Source of the DNA: Koleobacter methoxysyntrophicus
GTDB taxonomy: Bacteria; Bacillota; Thermosediminibacteria; Koleobacterales; Koleobacteraceae
DNA: 64,000 nucleotides
Reading direction: 5' to 3'
NCBI RefSeq assembly: GCF_017301615.1
Contig: NZ_CP059066.1
Coordinates: 1,409,001 to 1,473,000 of the forward strand
Part shown: in pieces, positions 18,678-27,315 of the stretch
Layout: every line of letters starts with the position of its first letter
Numbering within the stretch: position 1 is the stretch's first letter
The notes under the pieces: generated by a model
Seen by the model: only the letters and a program-made list of their open reading frames with translations
Told to the model about the DNA's origin: nothing
The model's database searches: none
Made by a program: the position numbers and the translations under genes

Positions 18678-18779
18678 AATGATAACATATACTCCCGGGG
18701 GGTAGAGGATTCATAGGGAGTGGATAAACTAAATAATAATGGGAATTTTAAATATAAGAAATTTTAGGAGGAGGATAAT

Positions 18780-19700
18780 ATGGAATGGGATGTTATCATT
18801 ATTGGAGGAGGCCCGGCAGGCCTGACGGCCGGATTATACGCGGCAAGGGCCAGACTTAAGACCCTGCTTCTGGAAAAACTAGTCCCCGGCGGCCAGGCAT
18901 CAACCACCGCTGAAATTGAGAATTACCCGGGAGCCGGAAAGGGTATCACCGGTCCTGAACTAACCCAGAGGATGGAGGAACAGGCCAGGGAATTCGGTAT
19001 GGAAATTATAAACAAAGAAGTAAACGAAATCAAACTCAGCGGCAGAAAAAGGATTGTAAAGTGCGGGTCTGAAGAATTTGTTGCAAAGGCCGTTATCATT
19101 GCAACGGGAGCGGAACCCAGGAAACTGGGTGTTCCCGGTGAAGACGGGTTCAGAGGAAGAGGGGTATCATACTGTGCTACCTGTGATGGAGCCTTTTTCA
19201 CCGGTAAGAGGGTAATGGTGGTAGGAGGCGGGGATACGGCAATAGAAGAAGCATTGTTTCTTACACGCTTTGCCGAAAAGGTTATTGTGGTGCACCGGCG
19301 AGACCAGCTGAGGGCAACCCGGGTTCTTCAGGATAGGGCTTTTAAGAATAAGAAAATCGAGGTTATTTGGGATTCCGTCGTTAAGGAGATTAAAGGTAAA
19401 GAACTGGTGGAAGAGGTAATTCTAGAAAATGTAAAAACCGGGGAAACCGTCAACGTTCCCGCGGATGGGGTATTTGTGGCTATCGGATATTCTCCCAGCA
19501 CCGGTTTTTTAAAAGGCCTGGTAGAGCTGGATGGAAACGGTTATGTCATAACGGATGATAATATGCAGACTAACATCCCGGGGGTTTTTGCTGCAGGTGA
19601 CTTGAGGCAGAAGCCATTAAGACAGGTTGTCACAGCTGTATCCGATGGAGCGGTTGCTGCCGTTTCAGCATCCAGGTATATAGAGGATATGGAGAAATAA
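18780..19700 (+). CDS. trxB: Thioredoxin reductase
   Basis: FAD enzyme that reduces thioredoxin with NADPH in the cytosol. The 306-residue protein has the FAD motif IIGGGPAGLTAGLYAAR, the redox-active CATC in SYCATCDGAFF, the second Rossmann motif VGGGDTAIEEA, the NADPH-type HRRDQLRA and the C-terminal GVFAAGDLR. Length is standard. AGGAGGAG precedes the ATG. It is a single-gene unit with its own promoter and terminator. Confidence 0.96.
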   Translation: MEWDVIIIGGGPAGLTAGLYAARARLKTLLLEKLVPGGQASTTAEIENYPGAGKGITGPELTQRMEEQAREFGMEIINKEVNEIKLSGRKRIVKCGSEEFVAKAVIIATGAEPRKLGVPGEDGFRGRGVSYCATCDGAFFTGKRVMVVGGGDTAIEEALFLTRFAEKVIVVHRRDQLRATRVLQDRAFKNKKIEVIWDSVVKEIKGKELVEEVILENVKTGETVNVPADGVFVAIGYSPSTGFLKGLVELDGNGYVITDDNMQTNIPGVFAAGDLRQKPLRQVVTAVSDGAVAAVSASRYIEDMEK

Positions 19701-19711
19701 TGTTTCAAATT

Positions 19712-19735
19712 GACCGGATAAATTCCGGTTTTTTT
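19712..19735 (+). terminator. Terminator after trxB
   Basis: Stem ACCGGA (19713-19718) with TCCGGT (19724-19729), loop TAAAT, followed by a T-run to 19735. It lies inside the open frame that extends cwlD upstream to 19700. This argues that the extension is not coding. Confidence 0.85.
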
Positions 19736-19816
19736 CTTTGTACCGCGACATATCCGGCTTTTTTAAGAATATCTATTAATATGTATATGATTTTCAGTAT
19801 AGATGGGGGTAAAGAA

Positions 19817-20584
19817 ATGTCTGGCAGAAGAGTCAAATATAAGCTGGCCCGGAATAAACTGATAATATTTTTTTTATTCCTGAGTATCTTTACCGGTATT
19901 ATATATAATTACATAAGGATTAAACATATTGAGACCGTGGGGCCTTCTTACCGTTCTTCAATTATAGTAATTGACCCCGGGCATGGTGGTGTTGATCCTG
20001 GGGCTGTGGGTTCACCTATGGTGTTTGAGAAGGATATAAACCTGCAGATTGCCAAAAAACTCCATTCACTCATTCATGAATGGGGAGGGATAGCAGTTCT
20101 TACCAGAGACCAAGATATCGGCCTTTACAGGGATGACCCGACAACTTCTTTAAGAAGAAAGAAACAGGAAGACCTTAGGAACAGGATTGAAATTGCCCGG
20201 GAAATAGGAGGCAGGTTATTCTTGAGCATACACCTTAATGCCCACCCTTCCCCCCGGTGGTATGGAGCCCAGGTGTTTTACCATAAAGATTCGAAGGAAG
20301 GGGAAAGGCTGGCACGGTTGATTCAGGAGGAAATGGTAAGGGTTCTGGATAAAAACAACAGAAGGCGGGCTAAAAAGGCTGAAAACTACTACATTTTAGA
20401 AAAATCGGAAGAGCACGGAATCCATGCCGTAATAATCGAAGCTGGATTTATATCGAACCCTTATGAAGAAAGACTCCTGAAAGATGATCAGTATCAGGAA
20501 AAGGTAGCATGGGCTATTTTTACGGGGTTAATGAGATACCTTTTTGAAGAAGGGGATGAGGATAAATCTTCAAATACCATCTGA
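19817..20584 (+). CDS. cwlD: N-acetylmuramoyl-L-alanine amidase, CwlD type
   Basis: Zinc amidase of the amidase_3 family. CwlD is needed to make muramic-delta-lactam in spore cortex, which points to a spore-former. From ATG 19817 it has 255 residues: a basic N-terminus, one membrane anchor (IIFFLFLSIFTGIIYNYI, about residues 16-33), and the catalytic domain with the zinc histidines in DPGHGGVDPGA and SIHLNAH and the glutamates in EKDINLQIAKKL and IIEAGFISN. The 19817 start is preferred because a trxB terminator lies upstream within the longer frame and GGGGTAAAG precedes this ATG. Confidence 0.9.
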   Translation: MSGRRVKYKLARNKLIIFFLFLSIFTGIIYNYIRIKHIETVGPSYRSSIIVIDPGHGGVDPGAVGSPMVFEKDINLQIAKKLHSLIHEWGGIAVLTRDQDIGLYRDDPTTSLRRKKQEDLRNRIEIAREIGGRLFLSIHLNAHPSPRWYGAQVFYHKDSKEGERLARLIQEEMVRVLDKNNRRRAKKAENYYILEKSEEHGIHAVIIEAGFISNPYEERLLKDDQYQEKVAWAIFTGLMRYLFEEGDEDKSSNTI

Positions 20585-20688
20585 TAGGGGATAGATGCTT
20601 CGGCCGGTAATTCATTTACTTTGCAATATTAAGAATTTAAAGAAGGGATTTTGCACATGATGTTGAATTAGATATTGAGGTGATTTTT

Positions 20689-22143
20689 TTGAAAGATGCT
20701 AGATTTATTAAGAATCTATCTGAGGTAATATTAGATAACATAGATGAGGGTATCCATGTAGTAGATAAGCATGGAAAAACAATAATTTATAACTCTAAAA
20801 TGGCATCCCTGGAAGGCCTTCGCAGAGAACAGGTGATAAGCAGGAACCTGCTGGAGGTGTTTCCATCATTAACCAGGGAGACAAGCACCCTTTTAAAGGT
20901 GTTAAAAACCGGGAAACCTATAATAGACCAGAGACAGACATACCTCAATATAAGAGGGGAAAAGATATCAACCATAAACAGCACCATCCCCATAATTATT
21001 GATGGCGAAATCGAAGGAGCCCTGGAAATTTCCAAGGATATAACGAGTGTAAAGGAATTGTCAGAAAGGATAATAGACCTGCAGCAGGAAATATTCCAGA
21101 AAAGGGAAAGAAATTACAGTGAAGCAACTGCCAGTTATACCTTTCTGGATATAATTGGAGAAAGCAGGGAGATTAATGAAGCCATAACTATCGCAAAAAA
21201 AGCTTCACGGACTTCATCAAATATCCTGATTTACGGGGAGACTGGAACGGGCAAAGAGCTCTTTGCCCAGAGTATTCACAATGAAGGAAACAGGAGGTCG
21301 AAGCCCTTTATTGCCCAGAACTGTGCTGCCCTTCCCGAGAGCCTCCTTGAAGGTATCCTCTTCGGTACCGTAAAAGGCGGCTTTACAGGGGCTACCGACC
21401 GACCCGGGCTTTTTGAGCAGGCCGATGGAGGGACCTTACTCCTTGATGAAATCAATTCGATGGGGATGGGGCTTCAGGCAAAACTGCTCAGGGTGCTCCA
21501 GGAAGGTTTTATAAGGCGGGTAGGAGATGTCAGAGAGATAAAGGTGGATGTAAGGATTATTGCTACCACCAATATGGATCCCCTGGAAGCCGTTGAAAAG
21601 GGGCATTTGAGGAGCGACCTCTACTACAGGCTCAATGTTGTTTTATTGAAGATTCCCCCTTTAAGGGAACGGAAAGGGGATATTATGGCGTTAACAGATC
21701 ACTTTATAGATATGTATAATTCCAGATTCAATAAAAAGATAAAAGGGATTTCTAAAGAGGTTAAGGATATTTTTATTTTACACAGCTGGCCGGGAAATGT
21801 AAGGGAACTTCAGAATGTTATTGAAAGCGCTATGAATATGGTAACCGAAAGCGATATTATTGAGGTGAGCCATCTGCCCCATTATTTAAAGAAAGGAAAT
21901 GCCAGGGTTATGAAAAAAATCCCTGCAGGGATAGATACCATCGATGATATTGTGTCTCTTGCCGATACTATAGAATCCATAGAATGCAGCATTATTGCCA
22001 GGGCATTGCAGGAGTCCCGGGGGAACATATCCCGGGCAGCTGAAAGGCTAAATATAACAAGACAGGCCCTGCAGTATAAAATAAAAAAATATGGTTTAAA
22101 CAGAAAGGACTACAGTGCAAGGAGGGAATTTTATGGACACTAG
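20689..22143 (+). CDS. PAS-AAA+-Fis sigma-54 enhancer-binding activator, RocR-like
   Basis: A 484-residue transcription activator for sigma-54 RNA polymerase. A PAS sensor domain (about residues 10-115) is followed by a short coiled linker and the AAA+ domain with Walker A GETGTGKE. The C-terminus has a Fis-type helix-turn-helix (NISRAAERLNITRQALQYKIKKYG). The sigma-54 contact loop reads GGFTGA instead of GAFTGA (21376-21393). The FGTVKG and FEQADGGTLLLDEINSM context is typical of RocR/BkdR-type activators of amino-acid catabolism. The start TTG 20689 suits the GAGGTGAT site, and GTG 20680 is the alternative. It overlaps the next gene by 11 nt. Confidence 0.88.
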   Translation: MKDARFIKNLSEVILDNIDEGIHVVDKHGKTIIYNSKMASLEGLRREQVISRNLLEVFPSLTRETSTLLKVLKTGKPIIDQRQTYLNIRGEKISTINSTIPIIIDGEIEGALEISKDITSVKELSERIIDLQQEIFQKRERNYSEATASYTFLDIIGESREINEAITIAKKASRTSSNILIYGETGTGKELFAQSIHNEGNRRSKPFIAQNCAALPESLLEGILFGTVKGGFTGATDRPGLFEQADGGTLLLDEINSMGMGLQAKLLRVLQEGFIRRVGDVREIKVDVRIIATTNMDPLEAVEKGHLRSDLYYRLNVVLLKIPPLRERKGDIMALTDHFIDMYNSRFNKKIKGISKEVKDIFILHSWPGNVRELQNVIESAMNMVTESDIIEVSHLPHYLKKGNARVMKKIPAGIDTIDDIVSLADTIESIECSIIARALQESRGNISRAAERLNITRQALQYKIKKYGLNRKDYSARREFYGH

Positions 22144-23311
22144 AAAGAACAGTATCCTTAAAGAGGTCACTGCCTTAAAAAAAGACCTTGTAGGCCTGGC
22201 AGATGAAATCCACAGAAACCCGGAGACTGGTCACAAAGAGCTCAAAGCAGTCGAACTGCTGACGGGGGAATTAGCAAAACATGGATTTGAATTAGAAAAG
22301 GGGATATGCGGCCTCCCTACGGCCTTCAAAGCCGTCTACCGGGGTAAGGGAGAAGGGCCTTCCGTTGCTTTCCTTGCCGAATATGATGCCCTTCCCGGGA
22401 TAGGTCATGCCTGCGGCCATAACCTGATAGGTACTATGAGCATAGGAGCAGCTATAGCCTTGAGCAAGGTAATGGATGAAATTCCCGGCCGCATCGTCGT
22501 ATTCGGAACCCCTGCAGAAGAAACTGATGGTGCTAAGGTAACCATGGCAGCAAAAGGGGTATTCGATGAAGTTGACGTGGCTATGATGGTACATCCGGCT
22601 GATAGAAACTATGTAAAATCCTCTTCACTTGCCATGGATGCTATTGAATTCACGTATACCGGTAAAGCTGCCCATGCAGCAGCTTCACCCCATGAAGGCA
22701 TAAATGCCCTTGATGCCGTTATCCTTTTATTTAACGGAATAAATGCCCTGAGGCAGCAGCTGAAGGACGATGTGAGGATTCACGGGATAATAACCGAAGG
22801 CGGAGTAGCGCCCAACATTATCCCGGAAAGGGCGGCAGCACGTTTTTATGTAAGGGCAGCGGAAAGGAATTACCTTGATAGGGTCGTCGAAAAGGTAATG
22901 GCATGTGCACAGGGGGCTGCTTTAGCTACAGGGGCCAAACTCTCTACCAGGAACTTCGAACTTTCTTTCGATAACATGATTACCAATGTGAAGCTGGCCG
23001 ATACCTTTGAGAAAAACCTGAGAGAACTTGGAGTAGACGACATCAAGCCTTCAAAGGAAGGAATGGGTTCTACAGATATGGGAAATGTCAGCCACAGGGT
23101 TCCCGCGATTCACCCGTATATAGCTATTGCCCCAGAAGGAACGGCAGGCCACTCCCAGCTCTTTTTGGAAGCAGCAGCATCACCGGCTGCCCACGATGCC
23201 CTGGAACTGGGAGCCATGGCCCTGGCTCTGACGGGATATGACATCCTTACCGACACCGAACTGCTTAAAGAGATAAAACGGGAATTTAAAGAAAGGGTAA
23301 AAAAGGAATAG
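22133..23311 (+). CDS. M20-family amidohydrolase (AbgB/aminoacylase-like)
   Basis: A 392-residue zinc peptidase/amidohydrolase. Visible are the metal-site segments AEYDALPGIGHACGHN and the EE pair in GTPAEETDGAK, then the dimerisation lid (TYTGKAAHAAASPHEGINALDAV) and the final HSQLFLEAA. This group cleaves N-acyl amino acids or small peptides (for example p-aminobenzoyl-glutamate hydrolase B). It starts at ATG 22133, with AAGGAGGG upstream and inside the end of the activator gene, so the two are coupled. The racemase-family gene follows after 14 nt. Confidence 0.88.
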   Translation: MDTRKNSILKEVTALKKDLVGLADEIHRNPETGHKELKAVELLTGELAKHGFELEKGICGLPTAFKAVYRGKGEGPSVAFLAEYDALPGIGHACGHNLIGTMSIGAAIALSKVMDEIPGRIVVFGTPAEETDGAKVTMAAKGVFDEVDVAMMVHPADRNYVKSSSLAMDAIEFTYTGKAAHAAASPHEGINALDAVILLFNGINALRQQLKDDVRIHGIITEGGVAPNIIPERAAARFYVRAAERNYLDRVVEKVMACAQGAALATGAKLSTRNFELSFDNMITNVKLADTFEKNLRELGVDDIKPSKEGMGSTDMGNVSHRVPAIHPYIAIAPEGTAGHSQLFLEAAASPAAHDALELGAMALALTGYDILTDTELLKEIKREFKERVKKE

Positions 23312-23325
23312 GAGGAAGGGGTAGA

Positions 23326-24393
23326 GTGAAGTGCCCGCGGCTTGTAGTAGATTTAGGTAAGATTAAGAAAAATGCGATTTATATAAAGGACCTCTGCAGC
23401 AGAAATGGTGTTGAAGTGATGGGGGTTACTAAGGGCTTTTGTGCTCATCCCGTTATAGCAAAGGCCTTTTATGAAGCGGGAATCAGGAATTTCGGGGATT
23501 CCAGGATTAAGAATATAAAAAAGCTGAGAGAAGCGGGGATTCGGGGGGAAATGACCCTCATCCGCATTCCCATGATTTCTGAAAGCGATGAAGTAGTTAA
23601 ATGGGCGGATACCAGCCTGAATTCGCAGATAGAGGTATTGGAGGCCTTAAGCAGATCAGCCGCAGACCAGGGGAAAACCCATAAGGTAATACTTATGGTG
23701 GATGTAGGAGACTTGAGAGAAGGCGTACTTCCCGAAGATTTAAAGGATTTAGTAGGAGATGCTTTAAAACTTAAAGGGATAAAGATAACCGGCCTCGGCT
23801 GTAATGTAGGATGTTTCGGCGGTGTGCTGCCCACAAGGGAAAACACCCGGATTCTCGTAAATCTTGCCGAAGAATTGCAGAAAGAATTTAACCTTTCAAT
23901 TAAGGTCCTGTCAGGGGGAAGCACCTGCGGAATTACCCTCCTTGAAAAGGAAGAACTGCCGCGGGGTATTAACCAGTTCAGGATCGGAGAAGGTATTCTT
24001 TTAGGGCGGGACAGTACCGGCAATAGAGATATCCCCGGAACCTATCAGGATACAATGAAGCTTATTGCCGAAGTTGTAGAATTAAAGGAAAAACCCTCTG
24101 TGCCTGTAGGCGAGATAGGGAAGGATGCCTTTGGTAATACACCGATTTTTGAAGACAGGGGCATAAGGAAAAGGGCAATACTTGCCATCGGCAGGCAGGA
24201 TGTAGATCCGGAAAACCTAATACCCTTAATAAAGGGTGTAGAGGTATTGGGGGCAAGCAGCGACCATCTGATTCTCGATGTTACCGATTCTGAAAAAGAG
24301 GTCTCCGTAGGAATGGAATTCCCTTTCAGGTTTACCTACGGCGGGATGCTGAGGTTAATGACTTCAGAATATGTTGAAAAGGTTTTTATATAG
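23326..24393 (+). CDS. Alanine/ornithine racemase family PLP enzyme
   Basis: A 355-residue fold-type III PLP protein. The Schiff-base lysine is K36 in VMGVTKGFCAHP. It also has the GGSTCGI and FRIGEGILLGRD segments found in ornithine racemase (Orr) of amino-acid-fermenting clostridia and in YhfX-like proteins. In Stickland fermenters Orr makes D-ornithine for ornithine degradation, but the other ornithine-pathway genes are not in this window. It sits in an operon with an amidohydrolase and a RocR-like regulator, which supports a role in amino-acid catabolism. The start is GTG. Confidence 0.85.
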   Translation: MKCPRLVVDLGKIKKNAIYIKDLCSRNGVEVMGVTKGFCAHPVIAKAFYEAGIRNFGDSRIKNIKKLREAGIRGEMTLIRIPMISESDEVVKWADTSLNSQIEVLEALSRSAADQGKTHKVILMVDVGDLREGVLPEDLKDLVGDALKLKGIKITGLGCNVGCFGGVLPTRENTRILVNLAEELQKEFNLSIKVLSGGSTCGITLLEKEELPRGINQFRIGEGILLGRDSTGNRDIPGTYQDTMKLIAEVVELKEKPSVPVGEIGKDAFGNTPIFEDRGIRKRAILAIGRQDVDPENLIPLIKGVEVLGASSDHLILDVTDSEKEVSVGMEFPFRFTYGGMLRLMTSEYVEKVFI

Positions 24394-24558
24394 GATTGCC
24401 CTGTAATTTGTTTATATAAAATTTCTCTAAGGCCATATAATATTAGAAATCAAAAATTGCGACTGGTAGGGCTTAGAACTGGGCAGGCCTCGGTTTTTTA
24501 AAAATACTAGATTTTCCCCTATAAAAAATGTAAAATAAAAATAAAGGGGAGAAGGTGA

Positions 24559-25002
24559 ATGAATATGCCGGAAAAAAGCAGCGAAACTGATAAAATCAAA
24601 GGAATGGAGAACTTTCCTGAACCGGGCCATTTTTATCTAGCACAACAAATAAACTTTTTGTCTCAGCAGATTTCTTGGCAGCACGACAGGATTAATACTC
24701 TGGATAATAGATTTGAGCAAAGGATCGATGCATTAGATAAGAAGTTTGAGCAGAAGATTGATGCTCTGGATAAAAAATTTGAACAAAAGATTGAGGCTCT
24801 AGATAAAAAGTTTGAGGAGAGGGTCGATGCACTAGACAAGAAGTTTGAACAGAAGTTCGATGATTTAGATAAAAAATTTGAGCAGAAATTCAATTTTCTG
24901 GACAAAAAAATCGACGATAGATTTAAATGGCTGCTCGGTATCACTGTTGCGAGCTGGGCGACTATAATAGCAACTATTCTGGCATCCGGTTTTGCAAAAT
25001 AG
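24559..25002 (+). CDS. Membrane-anchored hendecad coiled-coil protein
   Basis: A 147-residue protein of no known function. Residues 49-125 consist of seven 11-residue repeats of the pattern D-K-K-F-E-Q-K-[IF]-[DE]-A-L, which should form a long straight coiled coil. The C-terminal 24 residues (WLLGITVASWATIIATILASG) form one membrane segment with a very short tail. Similar small proteins are annotated as DUF1640-like or haemolysin-XhlA-like, but I would not assign a function. AAAGGGGAG lies upstream of the ATG. It stands alone between the racemase and the ligase genes. Confidence 0.8.
   Translation: MNMPEKSSETDKIKGMENFPEPGHFYLAQQINFLSQQISWQHDRINTLDNRFEQRIDALDKKFEQKIDALDKKFEQKIEALDKKFEERVDALDKKFEQKFDDLDKKFEQKFNFLDKKIDDRFKWLLGITVASWATIIATILASGFAK
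24703..24933 (+). repeat. Seven 33-bp coding repeats
   Basis: DNA repeats inside the coiled-coil gene. Each unit encodes 11 residues beginning Asp-Lys-Lys-Phe (first unit Asp-Asn-Arg-Phe, last Asp-Lys-Lys-Ile). The nucleotide copies differ mostly by synonymous changes (GATAAG, GATAAA, GACAAG), so this is an old array rather than a fresh slippage expansion. Confidence 0.85.
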
Positions 25003-25085
25003 AAATGATAGTAGGTCTTTTTAAAAAATACTTAATTGATATGGTCTGAGCACTGTTGATTGTGGAAATATTAGCAAAAATAGTG

Positions 25086-25340
25086 TATAATGTTATCTGT
25101 AATATGTTTAGCTGCCTGGCTTTAAAAGCCTATTTTCTATGGGCAGCAATTTTAATAAAATCAAAATGGAAAGGGGGATGAGATAAAAAAACTGCTCTGA
25201 GCGCTTAAGAAAATTCCTCTGAGTAAAGATTTAGTAGTCGTTTTGTTAAGGAGAAAGAACAGTGTTAACCGGTAATGAATTAAGCTTCTGTAAACTCGAA
25301 ACAACTACAACTGCTAAACAACTACTGGGAGGGATTAAAA
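25086..25340 (+). other. Putative structured leader upstream of the ligase gene
   Basis: The 338-base gap 25003-25340 contains TATAAT at 25086-25091 (no good -35). A nested stem-loop follows: outer arms GCTGCC (25111) and GGGCAGC (25141), inner hairpin GGCTT/AAGCC (25118-25130). A 36-codon frame from GTG 25262, with AAGGAGA upstream, ends at 25372 and overlaps the start of the ligase gene in another frame. It contains a threonine-rich stretch (ETTTTAKQ). These look like leader elements, but I cannot assign a mechanism. Confidence 0.35.
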
Positions 25341-26321
25341 ATGAAGGTTTGTGTTTTATGGAGGAGGTTTAGAAATGTAGAGCTTCAAAAGAGAATCGAT
25401 GAAAATGTTTTTGATGATGCATATGATGAAGCCTTACAACATGCAGAAGCCCTTAAAAAAGCGGGTCACGAAGTAGCCCTAATCCAGTGGAAAAAAGACA
25501 CCCTTTCCTTCTATAAAGAATTGATGAAGGAAAAACCGGATATAGTTTTTAACGCTTCATCAAAAGAAGAGGTGGCCTTTCTTGAGGTAATAGGCATACC
25601 CTTTGTAGGTTCAGGTCTGGACCTGGTTTCTACCTGCAAAGCCACCAGGAAGAAAATTCTTGCGTACCATAAAATCCCTACACCCAAGTTTACCGTAATA
25701 AGAGATTTAAAAGATATAAATCTTCAGGGCCTTAGATTCCCCCTCTTTGTAAAACCCGTTAGAGGGAGAGGGAGCGGAGGGATTAGTGATGAAAATATTG
25801 TGGAATCCCGTGAAGCGTTAAAAACTATTGCCGCTAGGATTATAAATAGTATTAAGCAACCGGCACTGGTTGAGGAGTACATCCGGGGCAGGGAGCTGAC
25901 CGTTGGATTAATAGGGAACGGTGACCCTGCGGTTCTACCGGTGGTGGAAATCAAGTACAACGGCTGCAAAACCAACAATTTCGAGCACAAGATGAAGGAC
26001 AATGAGATAATAGAGTGCCCGGCAAAACTCAGTGAACTGGAATTGAAGCTGGTAACCGAAACAGCCAAGAAGACCTTTAAGGCTTTAGGGGCAAGGGATT
26101 ACGGAAGGGTAGATATGATCCTTTCCGAAGACGGCATCCCTTATGTCCTTGAACTGAATACCTTTGCCGGCCTGACCATGCCTGAAGGAGAAGCCCATAT
26201 AGGATATATGGGCTATATGGCCAGGGCAGCAGGTCTGTCTGCCACCCAGTTTCTCAATAAGATTCTATATTCAGCTCTGGGGCGGTATAAAACGGAAGAA
26301 AATGCTTCCCAAGCGGTATAA
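25341..26321 (+). CDS. D-alanine--D-alanine ligase-like ATP-grasp protein
   Basis: A 326-residue ATP-grasp enzyme related to Ddl. It has a central lysine/glycine-rich ATP loop (FVKPVRGRGSGGISDENIV), LVEEYIRGRELTVGLIGN, and the metal-binding end GRVDMILSEDGIPYVLELNTFAGLT. The N-terminal substrate domain differs from typical Ddl (no clear GxxGEDG motif; instead FNASSKEEVAFLEVIGIPFVGS), so it may ligate another amino acid or peptide. The start ATG has GGGAGGG upstream. A strong terminator follows directly, so it is a single-gene unit. Confidence 0.82.
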   Translation: MKVCVLWRRFRNVELQKRIDENVFDDAYDEALQHAEALKKAGHEVALIQWKKDTLSFYKELMKEKPDIVFNASSKEEVAFLEVIGIPFVGSGLDLVSTCKATRKKILAYHKIPTPKFTVIRDLKDINLQGLRFPLFVKPVRGRGSGGISDENIVESREALKTIAARIINSIKQPALVEEYIRGRELTVGLIGNGDPAVLPVVEIKYNGCKTNNFEHKMKDNEIIECPAKLSELELKLVTETAKKTFKALGARDYGRVDMILSEDGIPYVLELNTFAGLTMPEGEAHIGYMGYMARAAGLSATQFLNKILYSALGRYKTEENASQAV

Positions 26322-26350
26322 AATCTCCCCTAAAAAGGGGGGATTTTTTT
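26322..26350 (+). terminator. Terminator after the ATP-grasp gene
   Basis: Stem AATCTCCCC (26322-26330) with GGGGGGATT (26337-26345), one G-U pair, loop TAAAAA, then a run of seven T. It abuts the stop codon. Confidence 0.9.
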
Positions 26351-26456
26351 GTAAAATGAGCGGCTTTTTCCAGTGTAAGGTTTTTTTGTTGCAAGGATAA
26401 AGAGCGGGAATAACCCCGTATGGTTGATTCCAGATACCAAAAAGGAGTGAGTTTTA

Positions 26457-27302
26457 ATGCGCCAAATAAGGGCTGAAGTTATAAAGGATACAGTGAAGGA
26501 TTTATTTATAGAAGCCAACTATGTTATCGGAAAGGATATATATAAAAAGCTTAAAGAACAGCATGAAAAAGAGGAATCGGAGGTAGGGAAATCGATACTT
26601 AAACAGATAATAGAAAACGATGAAATAGCGGCGAAAGAACGGATAGCCATCTGCCAGGATACGGGTTTAGCCGTGCTTTTCATAGAATTGGGCCAGGACG
26701 TAAGGATAGTAGGAGGAGATTTTAATGAAGCGGTAAACCAAGGGGTAAGGGAGGCATATACCGACGGCTACCTCCGCAAATCTGCAGTAACGGATCCCCT
26801 TTTCGACCGAAAGAATACGAAAGATAATACCCCTGCAATAATCCATATTGAGATAGTGCCGGGGGATAGAATAAAGATCCTCGTTACTCCTAAAGGTTTT
26901 GGGAGCGAAAACATGAGTGCTCTGAAGATGCTGAAGCCCGCTGATGGTGTAAAAGGTGTAAAAGACTTCGTAGTAGAAACAGCGGTAAAAGCCGGGCCGA
27001 ACCCCTGCCCGCCCATAATCGTAGGGGTGGGAATAGGCGGCACAGTAGAGAAGGCTGCATTGATGGCCAAAAAAGCCACATTAAGGCCTGTGGGCCAGCA
27101 CAATCCCGATGAAAGGTATGCCAGATTAGAGCAGGAGATCCTTGAAGAGATCAACAAATCGGGAATCGGCCCCGGAGGGCTTGGAGGAAGAACAACTGCC
27201 TTAGCAGTTAACATAGAACATTTTCCAACACATATAGCCGGGCTCCCCGTAGCCGTTAATATATGCTGCCATGCTGCACGGCATGCTGAAACTATGATAT
27301 AG
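26457..27302 (+). CDS. Fumarate hydratase, class I, alpha subunit
   Basis: Iron-sulfur hydratase subunit that, with the next gene, interconverts fumarate and malate (or acts on L-tartrate). The 281-residue protein has the expected cysteine contexts ICQDTGLAV, NPCPPIIVGVGIGGT and NICCHAARHAE, which should hold the oxygen-sensitive [4Fe-4S] cluster. Two-subunit class I enzymes are common in strict anaerobes. AAAGGAGTGAG precedes the ATG. The beta subunit starts 13 nt downstream and malic enzyme follows. Confidence 0.93.
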   Translation: MRQIRAEVIKDTVKDLFIEANYVIGKDIYKKLKEQHEKEESEVGKSILKQIIENDEIAAKERIAICQDTGLAVLFIELGQDVRIVGGDFNEAVNQGVREAYTDGYLRKSAVTDPLFDRKNTKDNTPAIIHIEIVPGDRIKILVTPKGFGSENMSALKMLKPADGVKGVKDFVVETAVKAGPNPCPPIIVGVGIGGTVEKAALMAKKATLRPVGQHNPDERYARLEQEILEEINKSGIGPGGLGGRTTALAVNIEHFPTHIAGLPVAVNICCHAARHAETMI

Positions 27303-27315
27303 GGAGGGTTAAAAT

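Noticed and set aside
19700-19816. Upstream extension of cwlD to ATG 19700
   Set aside because: The extension contains the trxB terminator, and a good ribosome site and ATG exist at 19817.
24703-24933. 33-bp repeats considered as a CRISPR array
   Set aside because: The units are contiguous, in frame with the coding sequence and have no unique spacers. No cas genes are nearby.
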